A DNA stretch of 64,000 nucleotides from Ramlibacter lithotrophicus (lineage in GTDB: Bacteria > Pseudomonadota > Gammaproteobacteria > Burkholderiales > Burkholderiaceae_C): NCBI RefSeq assembly GCF_012184415.1, contig NZ_VTOX01000001.1, positions 558,001 to 622,000 of the forward strand, read 5' to 3'. The notes under the pieces were generated by a model that worked only from the letters and a program-made list of their open reading frames with translations, was not told the DNA's origin and did not search any database. Each line of letters starts with the position of its first letter. Within the stretch, counting starts at the first letter, position 1. Of this stretch, positions 47,673 to 60,600 are shown piece by piece. The translations under genes were made by a program, and so were the position numbers.

Positions 47673-48749
47673 CGTTGAAACCCAGCCTTACGGCCGGTGC
47701 AGCGTCTGCACGCTCGAATTGAAGGACTGTCACGCCTGGCAGTCCAACGGCATGAGCTTCGCGCTCTCGGTGCTGGCGCTTTCGCTGGTACTGCTGCCGC
47801 CCGGGTGGCCCCAGCAGCTCGTGGCGCTCGCCCTGCTCGCGCTGATCGTCTGGCAAGGGATGGTCAACCACCGGCGCACCGACGACTTGATCTACGGGCA
47901 GCACAGGCTGCTCGCGTTGACGCAGGAGCTGCGCGGCAAGCAGTTGCTGATCCAGGAGCAGAACGAGCGGCTGGCGGAGCAGGTTGACGCGCGCACCGCC
48001 GAGCTGCGCGACGCCAACCTGCGGCTGGCGGCGGCCAACCTCGAGTTGCTGGAACTGGACCGGCTGCGCTGTGCGGTGCTGTCGAACGGTCGCACGAGCT
48101 GCGGACTCCGCTGACCGGCATCCTGGGCTCCGCACAGAACCTGCGCGACGGCATCGCCGGCGGCCTGACCGCCGCACAGGGCGACTACGTGCGGATGATC
48201 GAGCGCGACAGCGAGCGCCTGATCCGGGTCGCCAACGAATTGCTCGAATAGGGTCGCCTGCAGGCAGGGCGCATCCAGTTGCAGCGTGCGCCGGTGGCCG
48301 TGCGCACCTTGGTCGACGAGGTCCTCATGGCGGCCGGCCCGGTCGCACAGCGCAAGGGCGTGCGTCTCGAGCAGACGGCAGCGGACCAACCCTTGGGGGC
48401 CGACGCGGATGCCGACAAGCTCAAGCAGATCCTCATCAACCTCGTCGACAACGCCGTGAAATTCAGCCTTCCCGGCACCTGCGTCAGAGTGTCCGCCCGG
48501 GCCGGCGCCGCCGGCGTGACGATCGCGGTGGAGGACGAGGGACCCGGAATCGCGCCCGAGGACCTGCCGCATGTGTTCGAGCGATTCTGGCGGGGCCAGG
48601 CGGCCGATGGGGTGCCGGGCAGCGGCCTCGGCTTGGCGATCGCGAAGAACCTGGCACGGCTGCATGGCGGGGACCTCGGCGTCCAGCCGCGTCAGGGATG
48701 CGGGACGACGTTCACGCTCACCCTGCCTGCGGCAGGCGCTGCGCCATGA
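47599..48749 (+). pseudogene. Sensor histidine kinase, disrupted by a frameshift and a stop
   Basis: The intact N-terminus has cysteines at 20, 34, 37 and 44 (YGRCSVCTLELKDCHAW), two membrane helices (about 53-67 and 72-88) and a coiled coil ending in ELLELDRLRCAVLSN. At 48088-48090 one base is missing, so the phosphoacceptor box HELRTPLTGILGSAQNLRDG continues in another frame. That frame then meets TAG at 48249-48251, where relatives would have a tryptophan (LLE-stop-GRLQAG). The ATPase domain after it is complete (LVDNAVKFSL, DEGPGIAPEDLPHVFERF, GSGLGLAIAKNLARLHGG). Without correction no working kinase is made. The end overlaps the regulator gene. Confidence 0.85.
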
Positions 48750-50119
48750 GCCGCATCGTCGTCGCCGACGACGATCCCGGCATCGGCCGCGTGCTCCGCG
48801 ACCGCCTCAGCGACTGCGGACACGAGGTCGAGCACGTCGTCGATGGCGTCGAGGCCCTGCGCGTGGCGGACGGGGCCGACCTCCTGCTGCTGGACCTGGA
48901 GATGCCGCGCATGGACGGCTTCGCCGTTCTCGACAGCCTGCAGGGCCTGGCCGCAGCGCCGGTGGTGGTTGTGGTCACTGCCTACGGCGACATGTCCAAG
49001 GCGGTACGCGCAATGCGCGCCGGCGCGTACGACTTCATCGCCAAGCCGTTCGACGCCGCGACCATCCAGCTCGTGGTGCGCCGCGCGCTCGAGACGCGCG
49101 GACTGAAGCGACAGGTGCACAGCCTGCGGCAGGAGCTGGGTCGCAAGCACCTGTGGATCCGCGGCGCCGACCCCGCGATGGCTCGAGTCGCCGAAACCGT
49201 GGAGCGCATCGCGCCGAGCAACGCCACGGTGCTGCTGCTGGGGGAGACCGGCACGGGCAAGGAAGTGGTGGCCCGTGCGATTCACCTGCACGGGCTGCGG
49301 CGGGACCAACCCTTCGTCGCCGTCAACTGCGCGCTGCTGGCGGGGGACCTGCTGGAAAGCGAGCTGTTCGGGCACGAGAAAGGCGCATTCACCGGCGCCG
49401 ACCGCGCCCGCGCCGGGCGGGTGGAAACCGCACGCGGCGGCACGCTGTTCCTCGACGAGGTCGGCGAGCTGCCGCAGGGGGTTCAGGCCAAGCTGCTGCG
49501 CCTGCTGCAGGAGCGCGAATACGAGCGCCTGGGCAGCGACCGCGTCCAGCACGCCGACGTCCGGGTGATCGCGGCGACGCACCGGGACCTGCCGGCCGCC
49601 ATCCGCGCCGGCAGCTTCCGCGAAGACCTGTACTACCGGCTCAAGGTGATCACGATCCGGATCCCGGCCATGCGGGAGCGGCCGGGCGACGTGTTGCCCC
49701 TGGCCGAGTGGCTGCTGGCGCGCCACGCGGCGGACTCGGGTCGGCCGCCGCCGACGTTGTCCCAGGAGGTGCGCGAGGCGCTCGCGCACTACGCATGGCC
49801 CGGCAACGTCCGCGAGCTTTCGAACGTGATGGAACGCTGCGCGCTGCTGGCGGGCGACCCGGTCGCGTTGTGCGACCTGCCGGAGGAACTGGTCGACGGC
49901 GCCACGTACACGCAGGCCGCGGCCGTCACGCGCACGGAGGACCTGTTCCTGCTCCCGTACAGCGACGCGGTCACGGCGGCGCGGCGCCTCATCGTGCAGC
50001 GTGCGCTCGAACAGGCCGGCGGCCACCAGACTCGCGCGGCCGAGCGCCTGCGGGTCACACAGCCTTACCTGTCGCGCCTGGTGAAGCAGCTGGGAATTCG
50101 TCGCGACCCGGCGCCGTGA
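48746..50119 (+). CDS. Sigma-54-dependent response regulator (NtrC family)
   Basis: The 457-residue protein has a receiver domain with phosphoacceptor D50 ([14 protein letters not shown]) and K in FIAKPFD, an AAA+ domain with Walker A GETGTGKE, the sigma-54 contact motif GAFTGA, and Walker [13 protein letters not shown], and a C-terminal Fis-type helix-turn-helix ([23 protein letters not shown]). It starts inside the last codons of the broken kinase. The regulator appears intact, so it may be orphaned or phosphorylated by another kinase. Target genes are unknown; the glycogen cluster starts 247 bp downstream. Confidence 0.93.
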   Translation: MSRIVVADDDPGIGRVLRDRLSDCGHEVEHVVDGVEALRVADGADLLLLDLEMPRMDGFAVLDSLQGLAAAPVVVVVTAYGDMSKAVRAMRAGAYDFIAKPFDAATIQLVVRRALETRGLKRQVHSLRQELGRKHLWIRGADPAMARVAETVERIAPSNATVLLLGETGTGKEVVARAIHLHGLRRDQPFVAVNCALLAGDLLESELFGHEKGAFTGADRARAGRVETARGGTLFLDEVGELPQGVQAKLLRLLQEREYERLGSDRVQHADVRVIAATHRDLPAAIRAGSFREDLYYRLKVITIRIPAMRERPGDVLPLAEWLLARHAADSGRPPPTLSQEVREALAHYAWPGNVRELSNVMERCALLAGDPVALCDLPEELVDGATYTQAAAVTRTEDLFLLPYSDAVTAARRLIVQRALEQAGGHQTRAAERLRVTQPYLSRLVKQLGIRRDPAP

Positions 50120-50366
50120 GGCGCGGCACGCCATCGGGGCGTCGTGTCCGTCCCGTCGCTGCCGCGTACGCATGACTTGGCGCCAGCCCCGACACTTCAT
50201 GTCATCCATACCGGCCTACAGCCGCTGTCGGTGGGGCCGGCACAGGGCTGTCGGCACGTCGTCGTTTCGCATGTAGGCGCCGGCCTACGCTGCTTTGTCT
50301 GCGCTTCCTGCAAGAGCCTGAAACACGGCGTCACAGAATGGCGCGCTCACACGACGCACGCCAAGA
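50120..50366. other. Intergenic region before glgB
   Basis: This 247-bp stretch between the response regulator and glgB has no convincing gene. GGCCTAC and related short inverted pieces (CCGGCCTACAGCC, GCCGGCCTACGC) recur. I could not identify a clear sigma-54 (GG-N10-GC) or sigma-70 promoter, though the glg cluster must be expressed from here or from upstream read-through. Confidence 0.4.
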
Positions 50367-52298
50367 ATGACAATGACACAGAGCATCCCGGCGACCTGGT
50401 CCGGCAACGGGAGCGTTGCGGCCGCCAGCCACCACCACCGCCAGTTCGAGGTGATGGGAGCCCACTTGGTGCAGGGCGGGGTCCGCTTCATGGTGTGGGC
50501 GCCGAATGCCCGTGCCGTCGGCGTCATCGGGTCCTTCAACGGCTGGCACTGCCAGATGCTCGTGCCCCTCGGCGACGGCAGCGGACGCTGGGCCGGCGTG
50601 GTCGGCGAGGCGCGTCCCGGCGACTGCTACAAGTACCGCATCCAGGGCACCGACGGCCAGTGGTTCGACAAGGCCGACCCGTACGCGTTCTACGCCGAGC
50701 ATCCGCCCGGGACGGCCTCGCGCATCTGGCAGCTCGGCCATCAGTGGGGGGACCGCGAATGGATGGCCCGCCGCGGCCAGTTCCAGGGGCACGACGCGCC
50801 GATGTCGGTGTACGAGGTGCATCTCGGCTCCTGGCAGCGCGAGGAGGATGGCCGCTTCCTCAATTACCGCGACCTCGGCGTGCGGCTCGCCGCGCACTGC
50901 ACGAACATGGGGTTCACGCACGTCGAACTGATGCCCGTGACCGAGCATCCGTTCTACGGCTCCTGGGGCTACCAGACCACCGGCTACTTCGCGCCGACGG
51001 CGCGCTTCGGCACGCCGCAGGACCTGATGGTGCTCGTCGACACGCTGCACCAGCACGGCATCGGCGTCATCCTCGACTGGGTGCCCTCGCACTTTCCGTC
51101 GGATCCGCACGCGCTGGCGCGCTTCGACGGCACCGAGCTGTACGAGCACGCCGATCCGCGCAAGGGCTTCCACCCCGAGTGGAACAGCCTGATCTTCAAC
51201 TACGGCCGCTACGAGGTCCGCGATTTCCTGATCAGCAACGCGCTGTTCTGGTTCGAGCACTACCACGTCGACGCGCTGCGGGTGGACGCCGTCGCGTCGA
51301 TGCTGTACCTGGACTATGCGCGGCAACCGGGCGAATGGATCCCCAATCCCTACGGCGGCAACCAGAACCTCGAGGCCGTGCACTTCATGCAGGACCTCAA
51401 CAGCGCCGTCTACGCGCATTTCCCCGACGTCCACATGATCGCGGAGGAATCGACGGCGTGGCCGGGCGTTTCGCGCCCGGTGCACCACGGCGGGCTCGGC
51501 TTCGGCATGAAGTGGAACATGGGCTGGATGAACGACACGCTGCGCTACATGGCGCGGCCCCATTTCTTCCGCCGCTGGCACTACGACGACATCCGCTTTT
51601 CCGCGGTGTACGCGTTCAACGAGAACTTCGTGCTGCCGCTGTCGCACGACGAGGTGGTCTACGGCAAGGGCAGCCTGCTGGACAAGCAGCCCGGCGACGA
51701 GTGGCAACGGTTCGCCGGGCTGCGCGCGCTGTACGGCTACATGTGGGCGCACCCGGGCAAGAAGCTGCTGTTCATGGGCGGCGAGTTCGCCCAGGGACGC
51801 GAGTGGCACCACGAGCGCTGCCTGGACTGGCACCTGTGGGCCCGGCCCCAGCATGCGGGCGTGGCGCGCTGGATCGCCGACCTCAATGCCGCGCTGCGCC
51901 GGGTGCCGGCGCTGCACGTAAACGATTTCGACGGCCGGGGCTTCGGCTGGTTGCCCGTGGAGACCGGGGAACCCACCGTCCTGGCATTTGTGCGCCGCGC
52001 GGGGCCCCAGGACGCCCTGGCCATTGCGGTGTGCAACCTGACGCCGCAGCCGTATCGGTCGATGCGCCTGGGCGTGCCGCACGCCGGCGACTGGCATGAG
52101 CTGCTCAACAGCGACGCCGCGTGCTATGGCGGCAGCGGCTGGGGAAACCTGGGCCGCGCGCACGCCACCGAACAGCCGTTCGCGGACCAGCCCGCGTCGC
52201 TGTCCCTGACCCTGCCGCCGCTGGCCATGCTGCTGCTGACCGACCGGCCTTTCGACCTGACCACCCCTTCCCCTGGAGTACACCATGCGCGCCCATAA
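50367..52298 (+). CDS. glgB: 1,4-alpha-glucan branching enzyme
   Basis: GlgB cuts alpha-1,4 chains and rejoins them as alpha-1,6 branches in glycogen. The 643-residue protein has an N-terminal carbohydrate-binding beta domain ([18 protein letters not shown]) and the GH13 catalytic barrel: the nucleophile in [12 protein letters not shown] (about D307), the acid/base glutamate in [12 protein letters not shown] and the HDE motif in [18 protein letters not shown]-terminal beta domain follows. It lacks the extra N-terminal domain of the E. coli enzyme. Its end overlaps glgC by 14 bases. Confidence 0.95.
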   Translation: MTMTQSIPATWSGNGSVAAASHHHRQFEVMGAHLVQGGVRFMVWAPNARAVGVIGSFNGWHCQMLVPLGDGSGRWAGVVGEARPGDCYKYRIQGTDGQWFDKADPYAFYAEHPPGTASRIWQLGHQWGDREWMARRGQFQGHDAPMSVYEVHLGSWQREEDGRFLNYRDLGVRLAAHCTNMGFTHVELMPVTEHPFYGSWGYQTTGYFAPTARFGTPQDLMVLVDTLHQHGIGVILDWVPSHFPSDPHALARFDGTELYEHADPRKGFHPEWNSLIFNYGRYEVRDFLISNALFWFEHYHVDALRVDAVASMLYLDYARQPGEWIPNPYGGNQNLEAVHFMQDLNSAVYAHFPDVHMIAEESTAWPGVSRPVHHGGLGFGMKWNMGWMNDTLRYMARPHFFRRWHYDDIRFSAVYAFNENFVLPLSHDEVVYGKGSLLDKQPGDEWQRFAGLRALYGYMWAHPGKKLLFMGGEFAQGREWHHERCLDWHLWARPQHAGVARWIADLNAALRRVPALHVNDFDGRGFGWLPVETGEPTVLAFVRRAGPQDALAIAVCNLTPQPYRSMRLGVPHAGDWHELLNSDAACYGGSGWGNLGRAHATEQPFADQPASLSLTLPPLAMLLLTDRPFDLTTPSPGVHHARP

Positions 52299-53576
52299 GA
52301 ATGTCCTGGCTTTCGTCATGGCTGGCGGCGAAGGTTCGCGCCTGCACCCGCTCACGGCCGACCGCTGCAAGCCCGCCGTCCCGTTCAACGGCAAGCACCG
52401 CATCGTCGACTTCGTGCTGTCCAACCTGGTCAACTCGGAGATCTATTCGGTCTACCTGCTGGTGCAGTACAAGTCGCAGTCGCTGATCGAGCACGTGCGC
52501 CAGTCGTGGACGATGACGCGCTTCATCCCGCAGCACTTCATCACAGTCGTGCCGCCGCAGATGCGCCACGGCCGCGAATGGTTCCAGGGCACGGCCGACG
52601 CCGTCGCGCAGAACATCCACCTGATCGAGAGCTTCCGCCCCGACATCGTGGCGGTGTTCGGCGCCGACCACATCTACCGCATGGACGTGCGCCAGATGAT
52701 CGACTTCCACGTTCGCAGCGACGCGCAGGCGAGCGTCGCGACGCTGCCGGTCAGGCTGGACCAGTGCGACCAGTTCGGCATCGTCGAGGTCGACGACCGC
52801 CACCGCATCGTGGAGTTCAAGGAAAAGCCCAGGGCCACGCGGCCGATGCCGGGCAGCCGCACCCACGCCCTCGCCTCCATGGGCAACTACATCTTCAACG
52901 CCGACGTGCTGCTCAAGGTGCTGCGCCGGATGCGCGACAGCGGCGACAGCGACTTCGGCAAGCACATCCTGCCGTCGATGGTCAACACGCACAAGCTGGT
53001 CGCGTACGACTTCGACACCAACATCATTCCCGGCACCGAGCCGTACGAGGAGCAGGGCTACTGGCGCGACGTCGGCACCATCGACGCGTACTACGAGGCC
53101 CATTTCGACACGCTGGGCGCGGCACCGAAGTTCCGCCTGACCAACCGGCAGTGGCCGATCTACGCCAGTTCCGAGCCGGCCGAGTCCGCGCAGATCGAGA
53201 ACGGCATCATCAACCGCTCCGTGGTCGGCTCCGGCAGCGTGATCGACGGCGCGTCGCTCGACCACGCCATGCTGCGCCGCTCGGTGCACGTGGAGCGGTC
53301 CGCGCGGCTCGAGCATTGCATCGTGATGGAACGCTCGCGCATCGGCCGCGGCGCGCAGGTGCGGCGGGCTATCATCGACCAGGACAACGACGTGCCCCCC
53401 ATGGAACGGATCGGCTTCGACCTCGAGCAGGACCGCAAGCGCTTCCACGTGAGCGAAGGCGGGATCGTGGTGGTGCCGGCCGGCTACTTCCCGCCGCGCG
53501 CGCACGGCTCGTCGTTCATCCCGCGCGAGTTCGACAGCGGCGCCGAAACCGTGCACCAGCGGCAGGAGGCCCTTGC

Positions 53577-53580
<4 letters not shown>
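52285..53580 (+). CDS. glgC: Glucose-1-phosphate adenylyltransferase
   Basis: GlgC makes ADP-glucose, the committed step of bacterial glycogen synthesis. The 431-residue protein has the nucleotidyltransferase N-terminus ([26 protein letters not shown]), the substrate regions [12 protein letters not shown] and [14 protein letters not shown], and a left-handed beta-helix C-terminus ([23 protein letters not shown]). It is coupled to glgB upstream and glgX downstream (ATGA overlap). Confidence 0.96.
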
Positions 53581-55818
<2,238 letters not shown>

Positions 55819-55835
<17 letters not shown>

Positions 55836-57660
55836 CATGCCGTTCGGCGCGTCGCTCGCGCCTGGCGGCGGAGTGAACTTCCGCCTGTGGGGACCGGCCG
55901 CGCGGCAGGTGGACCTCGCGCTGGACGCCGGTGTCGGCGCCCCGCCCCGCCTCGTGCCCGCCGCCTGCGACGCGCAGGGCTGGTGGGAGTGCCACGTGCC
56001 CGAGGCCACGGCCGGCACGCTCTACCAGTGGCGCATCGACGGCGACCTGCTGGTGCCCGACCCGGCCTCGCGGCAGAACCCGCTGGGCCCGCTGCAACCG
56101 AGTTGCGTCGTCGACCCGCTGCAGTTCGAGTGGGACGCCGACTGGACCGGCCGGCCCTGGTCCGAGGTGGTCCTGTACGAGCTGCACGTCGGCGCCTTCA
56201 CGCCGGAAGGCACCTTCGCCGCCGCCGGCGAGCGGCTGGAGGAGCTCGCCAGCCTGGGCATCACCGCGCTCGAGGTGATGCCGGTGGCCGGCTTCCCGGG
56301 GCGCTTCGGCTGGGGCTACGACGGCGTGCTGCCGTTCGCGCCGCACGCGGCCTACGGCACGCCCGACGAACTCAAGCACTTCATCCAGGCGGCCCACCGG
56401 CTGGGAATGATGGTGTTCCTCGACGTCGTCTACAACCACTTCGGCCCCGCCGGCAACTACCTCGGGAAGTACGCGCCGCAGTTCTTCTCCGAAACGCACG
56501 CCAGCCCGTGGGGCGCGGCGATCAACTTCGACGGTCCCGGCAGCCGCGCCGTGCGCGACTTCTTCGTGCACAACGCGCTGTACTGGGTGCAGGAGTACCG
56601 CATCGACGGGCTGCGGCTCGACGCCGTGCATGCCATCGTCGATGCGAGCCGGCCCGACATCCTGCAGGAGATCTCGCAGGCCGTGCGCACCGCCGCGCGC
56701 GGCCGGCACGTGCACCTGGTCCTGGAGAACGAGAACAACCACCACGAGCGCCTGTCGGCGCAGCCGCGGCCGGGCTGCTACGACGGCCAGTGGAACGACG
56801 ACTTCCACCATGCGCTGCACGCCGTGCTCACCGGCGAGACGCAGGGCTATTACCACGACTATGGCCACGAGCCGCTGAACCTGCTGGCCCGCGCCATGAC
56901 CCACGGCATGTTGTTCGAGCCGTCGGAGCGCAAGCCGGGCGGCGCGCGCCGCGAACGGCGCGAGGCGCCGCCGCAGCCGCTGGGCACCATGGTCAATTTC
57001 GCGAACAACCACGACCAGACCGGCAACCGGGCCCTGGGCGAGCGCCTGGGGCAGCTTGCGCCGCCGGGTGCCGGCCCGCTGGCCCTGCTGCTGTCGCTGC
57101 TCACGCCCGCCACGCCCATGCTGTTCTTCGGCGACGAGTTCGGCGCCGACACGCCCTTCCGCTACTTCGCGGACTGGGAAGGCGACCTGCGCGACGCCGT
57201 GCGGAAAGGCCGGCAACGCGAGTTCGGGCACATGGCGCGCGCCGCCGACGGCTCGCCGGTGGAACTGCCCGATCCATGCGACGCCGCGACCTTCGAAGCC
57301 AGCCGCCCCGACCCCGCGCACCGGCGCACGCCGGAGGGACAGCGCGCGCTGGCGCTGGTGCAGTCCGCGCTGGCCATGCGGCGCCAGCACATCGCACCGC
57401 GCCAGTCCCTGCTGCTCGCCGGCCACCACACCGCGCGACGCGTGGGCGACAGCGGCTTGCGTGTTTGCTGGCGCTACAGCGACGGGCAGCTCATGGTGCT
57501 GGAGGTGAACCTCGGCGCGCAGCCCTTGCACGTGGCGGCCACCGCGCCGGCGCTGGCCGGGGAGCGCGAGCTGCTGCGGCACGCGTGGCCGGAAGGCACG
57601 GCGCCGGACATCTGGCCGGCCTGGGCCGGGCGCTGGGTCATGGGTGCGCCGGCCGTATGA
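55819..57660 (+). CDS. treZ: Malto-oligosyltrehalose trehalohydrolase
   Basis: TreZ releases trehalose from maltooligosyltrehalose, the second step of the TreY-TreZ route from glycogen-like chains. The 613-residue GH13 enzyme has an N-terminal beta domain (GGGVNFRLWGPAARQVDLAL), DVVYNHFGPAGNYL, the nucleophile in DGLRLDAVHAI, the glutamate in HLVLENENNHH and NNHDQTGNRALGERL. It lies between glgX and the malQ-treY fusion and overlaps the latter (ATGA). Confidence 0.93.
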
Positions 57661-60600
57661 CGCAGGAGCCGCCCAGCGTTTCGCCACAAGTGGCGCAGCT
57701 CGCGCAGCGATGCGGCGTCGCGCTGCACTACGAGAGCTTCTGGCACGAGGAGGTCACCGTCCCCGAGCCGGTGCTGCGCCAGGCGCTGGCCGCCATGGGA
57801 GTGGACCCCGACGCAAGCGAGCCGCCGCCGGCGCGCGCGGCGCTGCCGCCGATCGCCGTCGCCACGCAAGGCCGAACCGGGGAGTTGCGCTGGCCGGCTC
57901 GCGACGGGCGCACGGTGGCCTGGACGCTGGCGCGCGACGAAACACCCGACACCGTCCTGCACCGCGGCATCGCCGTGCGCCAGGGTGAGCACCACGTGCT
58001 CGCCTTGCCCGCCGGGCTCGAGATGGGCTACTGGCGCCTCGTCGCCGACGGCGACGAGCCGGGCTACTGCCTGCTGGCGGTCGCCCCCGAGCGGTGCTGG
58101 GTGCCGGCGGCGCTGCAGGAAGGCGAGCGCTGGTGGGGCTGCACCGTGCAGCTCTACGCGCTGCGGTCCGGCCGCAACTGGGGCATCGGCGATTTCGGCG
58201 ACCTGCGGCGGCTGATCGAGGCGAGCGCGCGCCACGGCGCCTCGTTCATCGGCCTCAGCCCGCTGCACGCGCTGTTCCCGCACCGGCCCGCTTCGGCCAG
58301 CCCGTACAGCCCGTCCAGCCGGCACGCGCTGAACCCCATGTACCTCGACGTGCAGTCGCTGGTCGACCTGAGCGGTTGCCGCCCGGCCCTGGAGCTGGTG
58401 CACTCCGAATCGTTCCAGGCCCGCTTGCGGGCCTTGCGCGAGCCGGAACTGGTGGACTATCCGGCCGTCGCCGCCGCCAAGGAGGAAGTGCTGCGGCTGC
58501 TGTGGCAGCACTTCGAGCAGCACGACCTCGCCGGCAACACTTCGCGCGGCGAGCATTTCCGCAGCTTCCTGGCGCAGCGCCAGGAGACCTTGGGGCGGCA
58601 CGCGCTGTTCGAGGCGCTGCAGGAGCACCTGCACGCCGCCGACCCCGACGTGTGGGGCTGGCCGGCGTGGCCGCTCGAGTACCGCGACCCGCGTTCGGCC
58701 GCGGCGCGCGCCTTCGCGCGCGACAACGCCTCGGCCGTGCAGTACCGCTTCTGGCTGCAGTGGCTCTGCGAGCTGCAACTGGAGTCGGCGCAGCGCTATG
58801 CCCGCAGCCGCGGCATGGGGCTGGGCCTGTACTGCGACCTGGCGGTCGGCGCCAACGAGGGTGGTGCGGAAACCTGGGAGCAGCCCGACCTGTACGCCCG
58901 CGGCATGCATGCGGGCGCCCCGCCGGACGCGCTGAACGTGCTTGGCCAGGACTGGGGCCTGCCGCCGATGAACCCGATGGCGCTGGAGGCGGCGCGCTGC
59001 CGCCCGTTCATCGAGATCCTGCGCGCCAACATGCGCCACGCCGGCGCGCTGCGGCTGGACCACGTGATGAGCCTGATGCGGCTGTTCTGGACCGGCGCGC
59101 AGGGCGGCACGTACGTGCGCTATCCGTTGGACACCTTGCTGTCCATCCTCGCGCTGGAGAGCCACCGCAGCCAGTGCCTGATCATTGGCGAGGACCTGGG
59201 CAACGTGGCGCCCCAGATGCGCGAGGCGATGCACGAGCGGGCGCTGGTCTCCTATCGGCCGCTGCTGTTCGAGCGCACGCCCGAAGGCGGCTACAAGCCG
59301 CCGGCGCAGTGGCCGGCGCAGGCGATGGCGGTGGTCAGCACGCACGACCTGCCGACCCTGCGCGGCTTCTGGCTGGGCGAGGACATCGAGATCGCTACCC
59401 GGCTGGAGCTCTATCCGGACGAGGCCGCGGGCGAGGAGCAGGTGCTCGCGCGGGCGCAGGACCGGGCGCGGCTGCTGCTGGCGCTGCAGCACGAATCGCT
59501 GCTGCCGGCCGGTGGGACGGTGCACCCCACGTCGCTCCCGGATGCCTCGCCGCCTTTCGTGGAGGCCGTGTACGCGTACCTCGCCCGCACGCCGTGCTGG
59601 CTGGTCGGCGTGCAACTGGAGGACGTGTCGGGCCAGCTGGTGCAGGTGAACGTGCCAGGCACCACCGAGGACCGGTTCCCCAACTGGCGCCGCAAGCTCT
59701 CGCTGGCGGTGGACGAACTCGCCGGCGACGCCCGCTTCGCTTCGGTGGCCGCGGTGCTGCGGGCCGAGCGCAGCGGGCCGGCGCCGGCGGACGACGCCTC
59801 GTCCGATCTGCCGTCGCTGGAGAGCGCGGACGTTCCAGGCTGCACCTACCGCGTCCAGTTCCACCAGGGCTGCACCTTCGAGCAGGTCACGCGGGCGGTG
59901 CCGTACCTGAATGCACTGGGGATCAGCCACCTGTACAGCGCGCCCTACCTGCGCGCGCGCCCGGGCAGCACCCACGGCTACGACATCGTCGACCACACGG
60001 CGCTCAACCCCGAGGTCGGCGACCAGGAAAGCCACCAGCGCCTGTGCGACGCGCTGCGGCGGCACGGCATGCGGCAGATGCTGGACGTGGTGCCGAACCA
60101 CATGGGGGTGCTCGAGGCCGACAACGCCTGGTGGCTCGACGTGCTGGAGCACGGGCCGGCGTCCGACCACGCGATGACCTTCGACATCGAGTGGCAACCC
60201 GCCGCCGCCGACATGGCCGGCCGAGTGCTGCTGCCGGTGCTCGGCGACCACTACGGCCGGGTGCTGGAGGCCGGCGAGATCCAGCTGAAGTTCGAGCCGG
60301 CGGCCGGCGAGTTCTCCCTGCACTACTACGGCCATCGCTTTCCGCTCGATCCGGCGCACTACCGCGACGTGTTCGAGGTGTTGCCGCCGCCCCCGCCGCG
60401 CGACGAGCAGGAGGCGGACAGCCACGCGGTGGTCGCCTCGCTGATCGACGCCTTCGCCAGGCTGCCGCCGCGCGATGTCCAGGACGAAACGCAGCGCCGG
60501 GCGCGGGTGCGCGACACCGCGATCCACAAGAAGAACCTGGGACGCCTGGCGCAACAGCACGGCTGGCTGGCCGGCTGGATCCGCGACTGCCTCAAGCACT

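Noticed and set aside
50120-50366. Sigma-54 promoter for the glycogen cluster
   Set aside because: I looked for TGGCAC-N5-TTGCA because of the adjacent sigma-54 regulator; only a weak partial match (CGGCACGTCGTCGTTTCGC) is present.
50331-52433. A 700-codon frame antisense to glgB
   Set aside because: It is the shadow of glgB: rich in histidine, arginine and valine with no recognisable domain.
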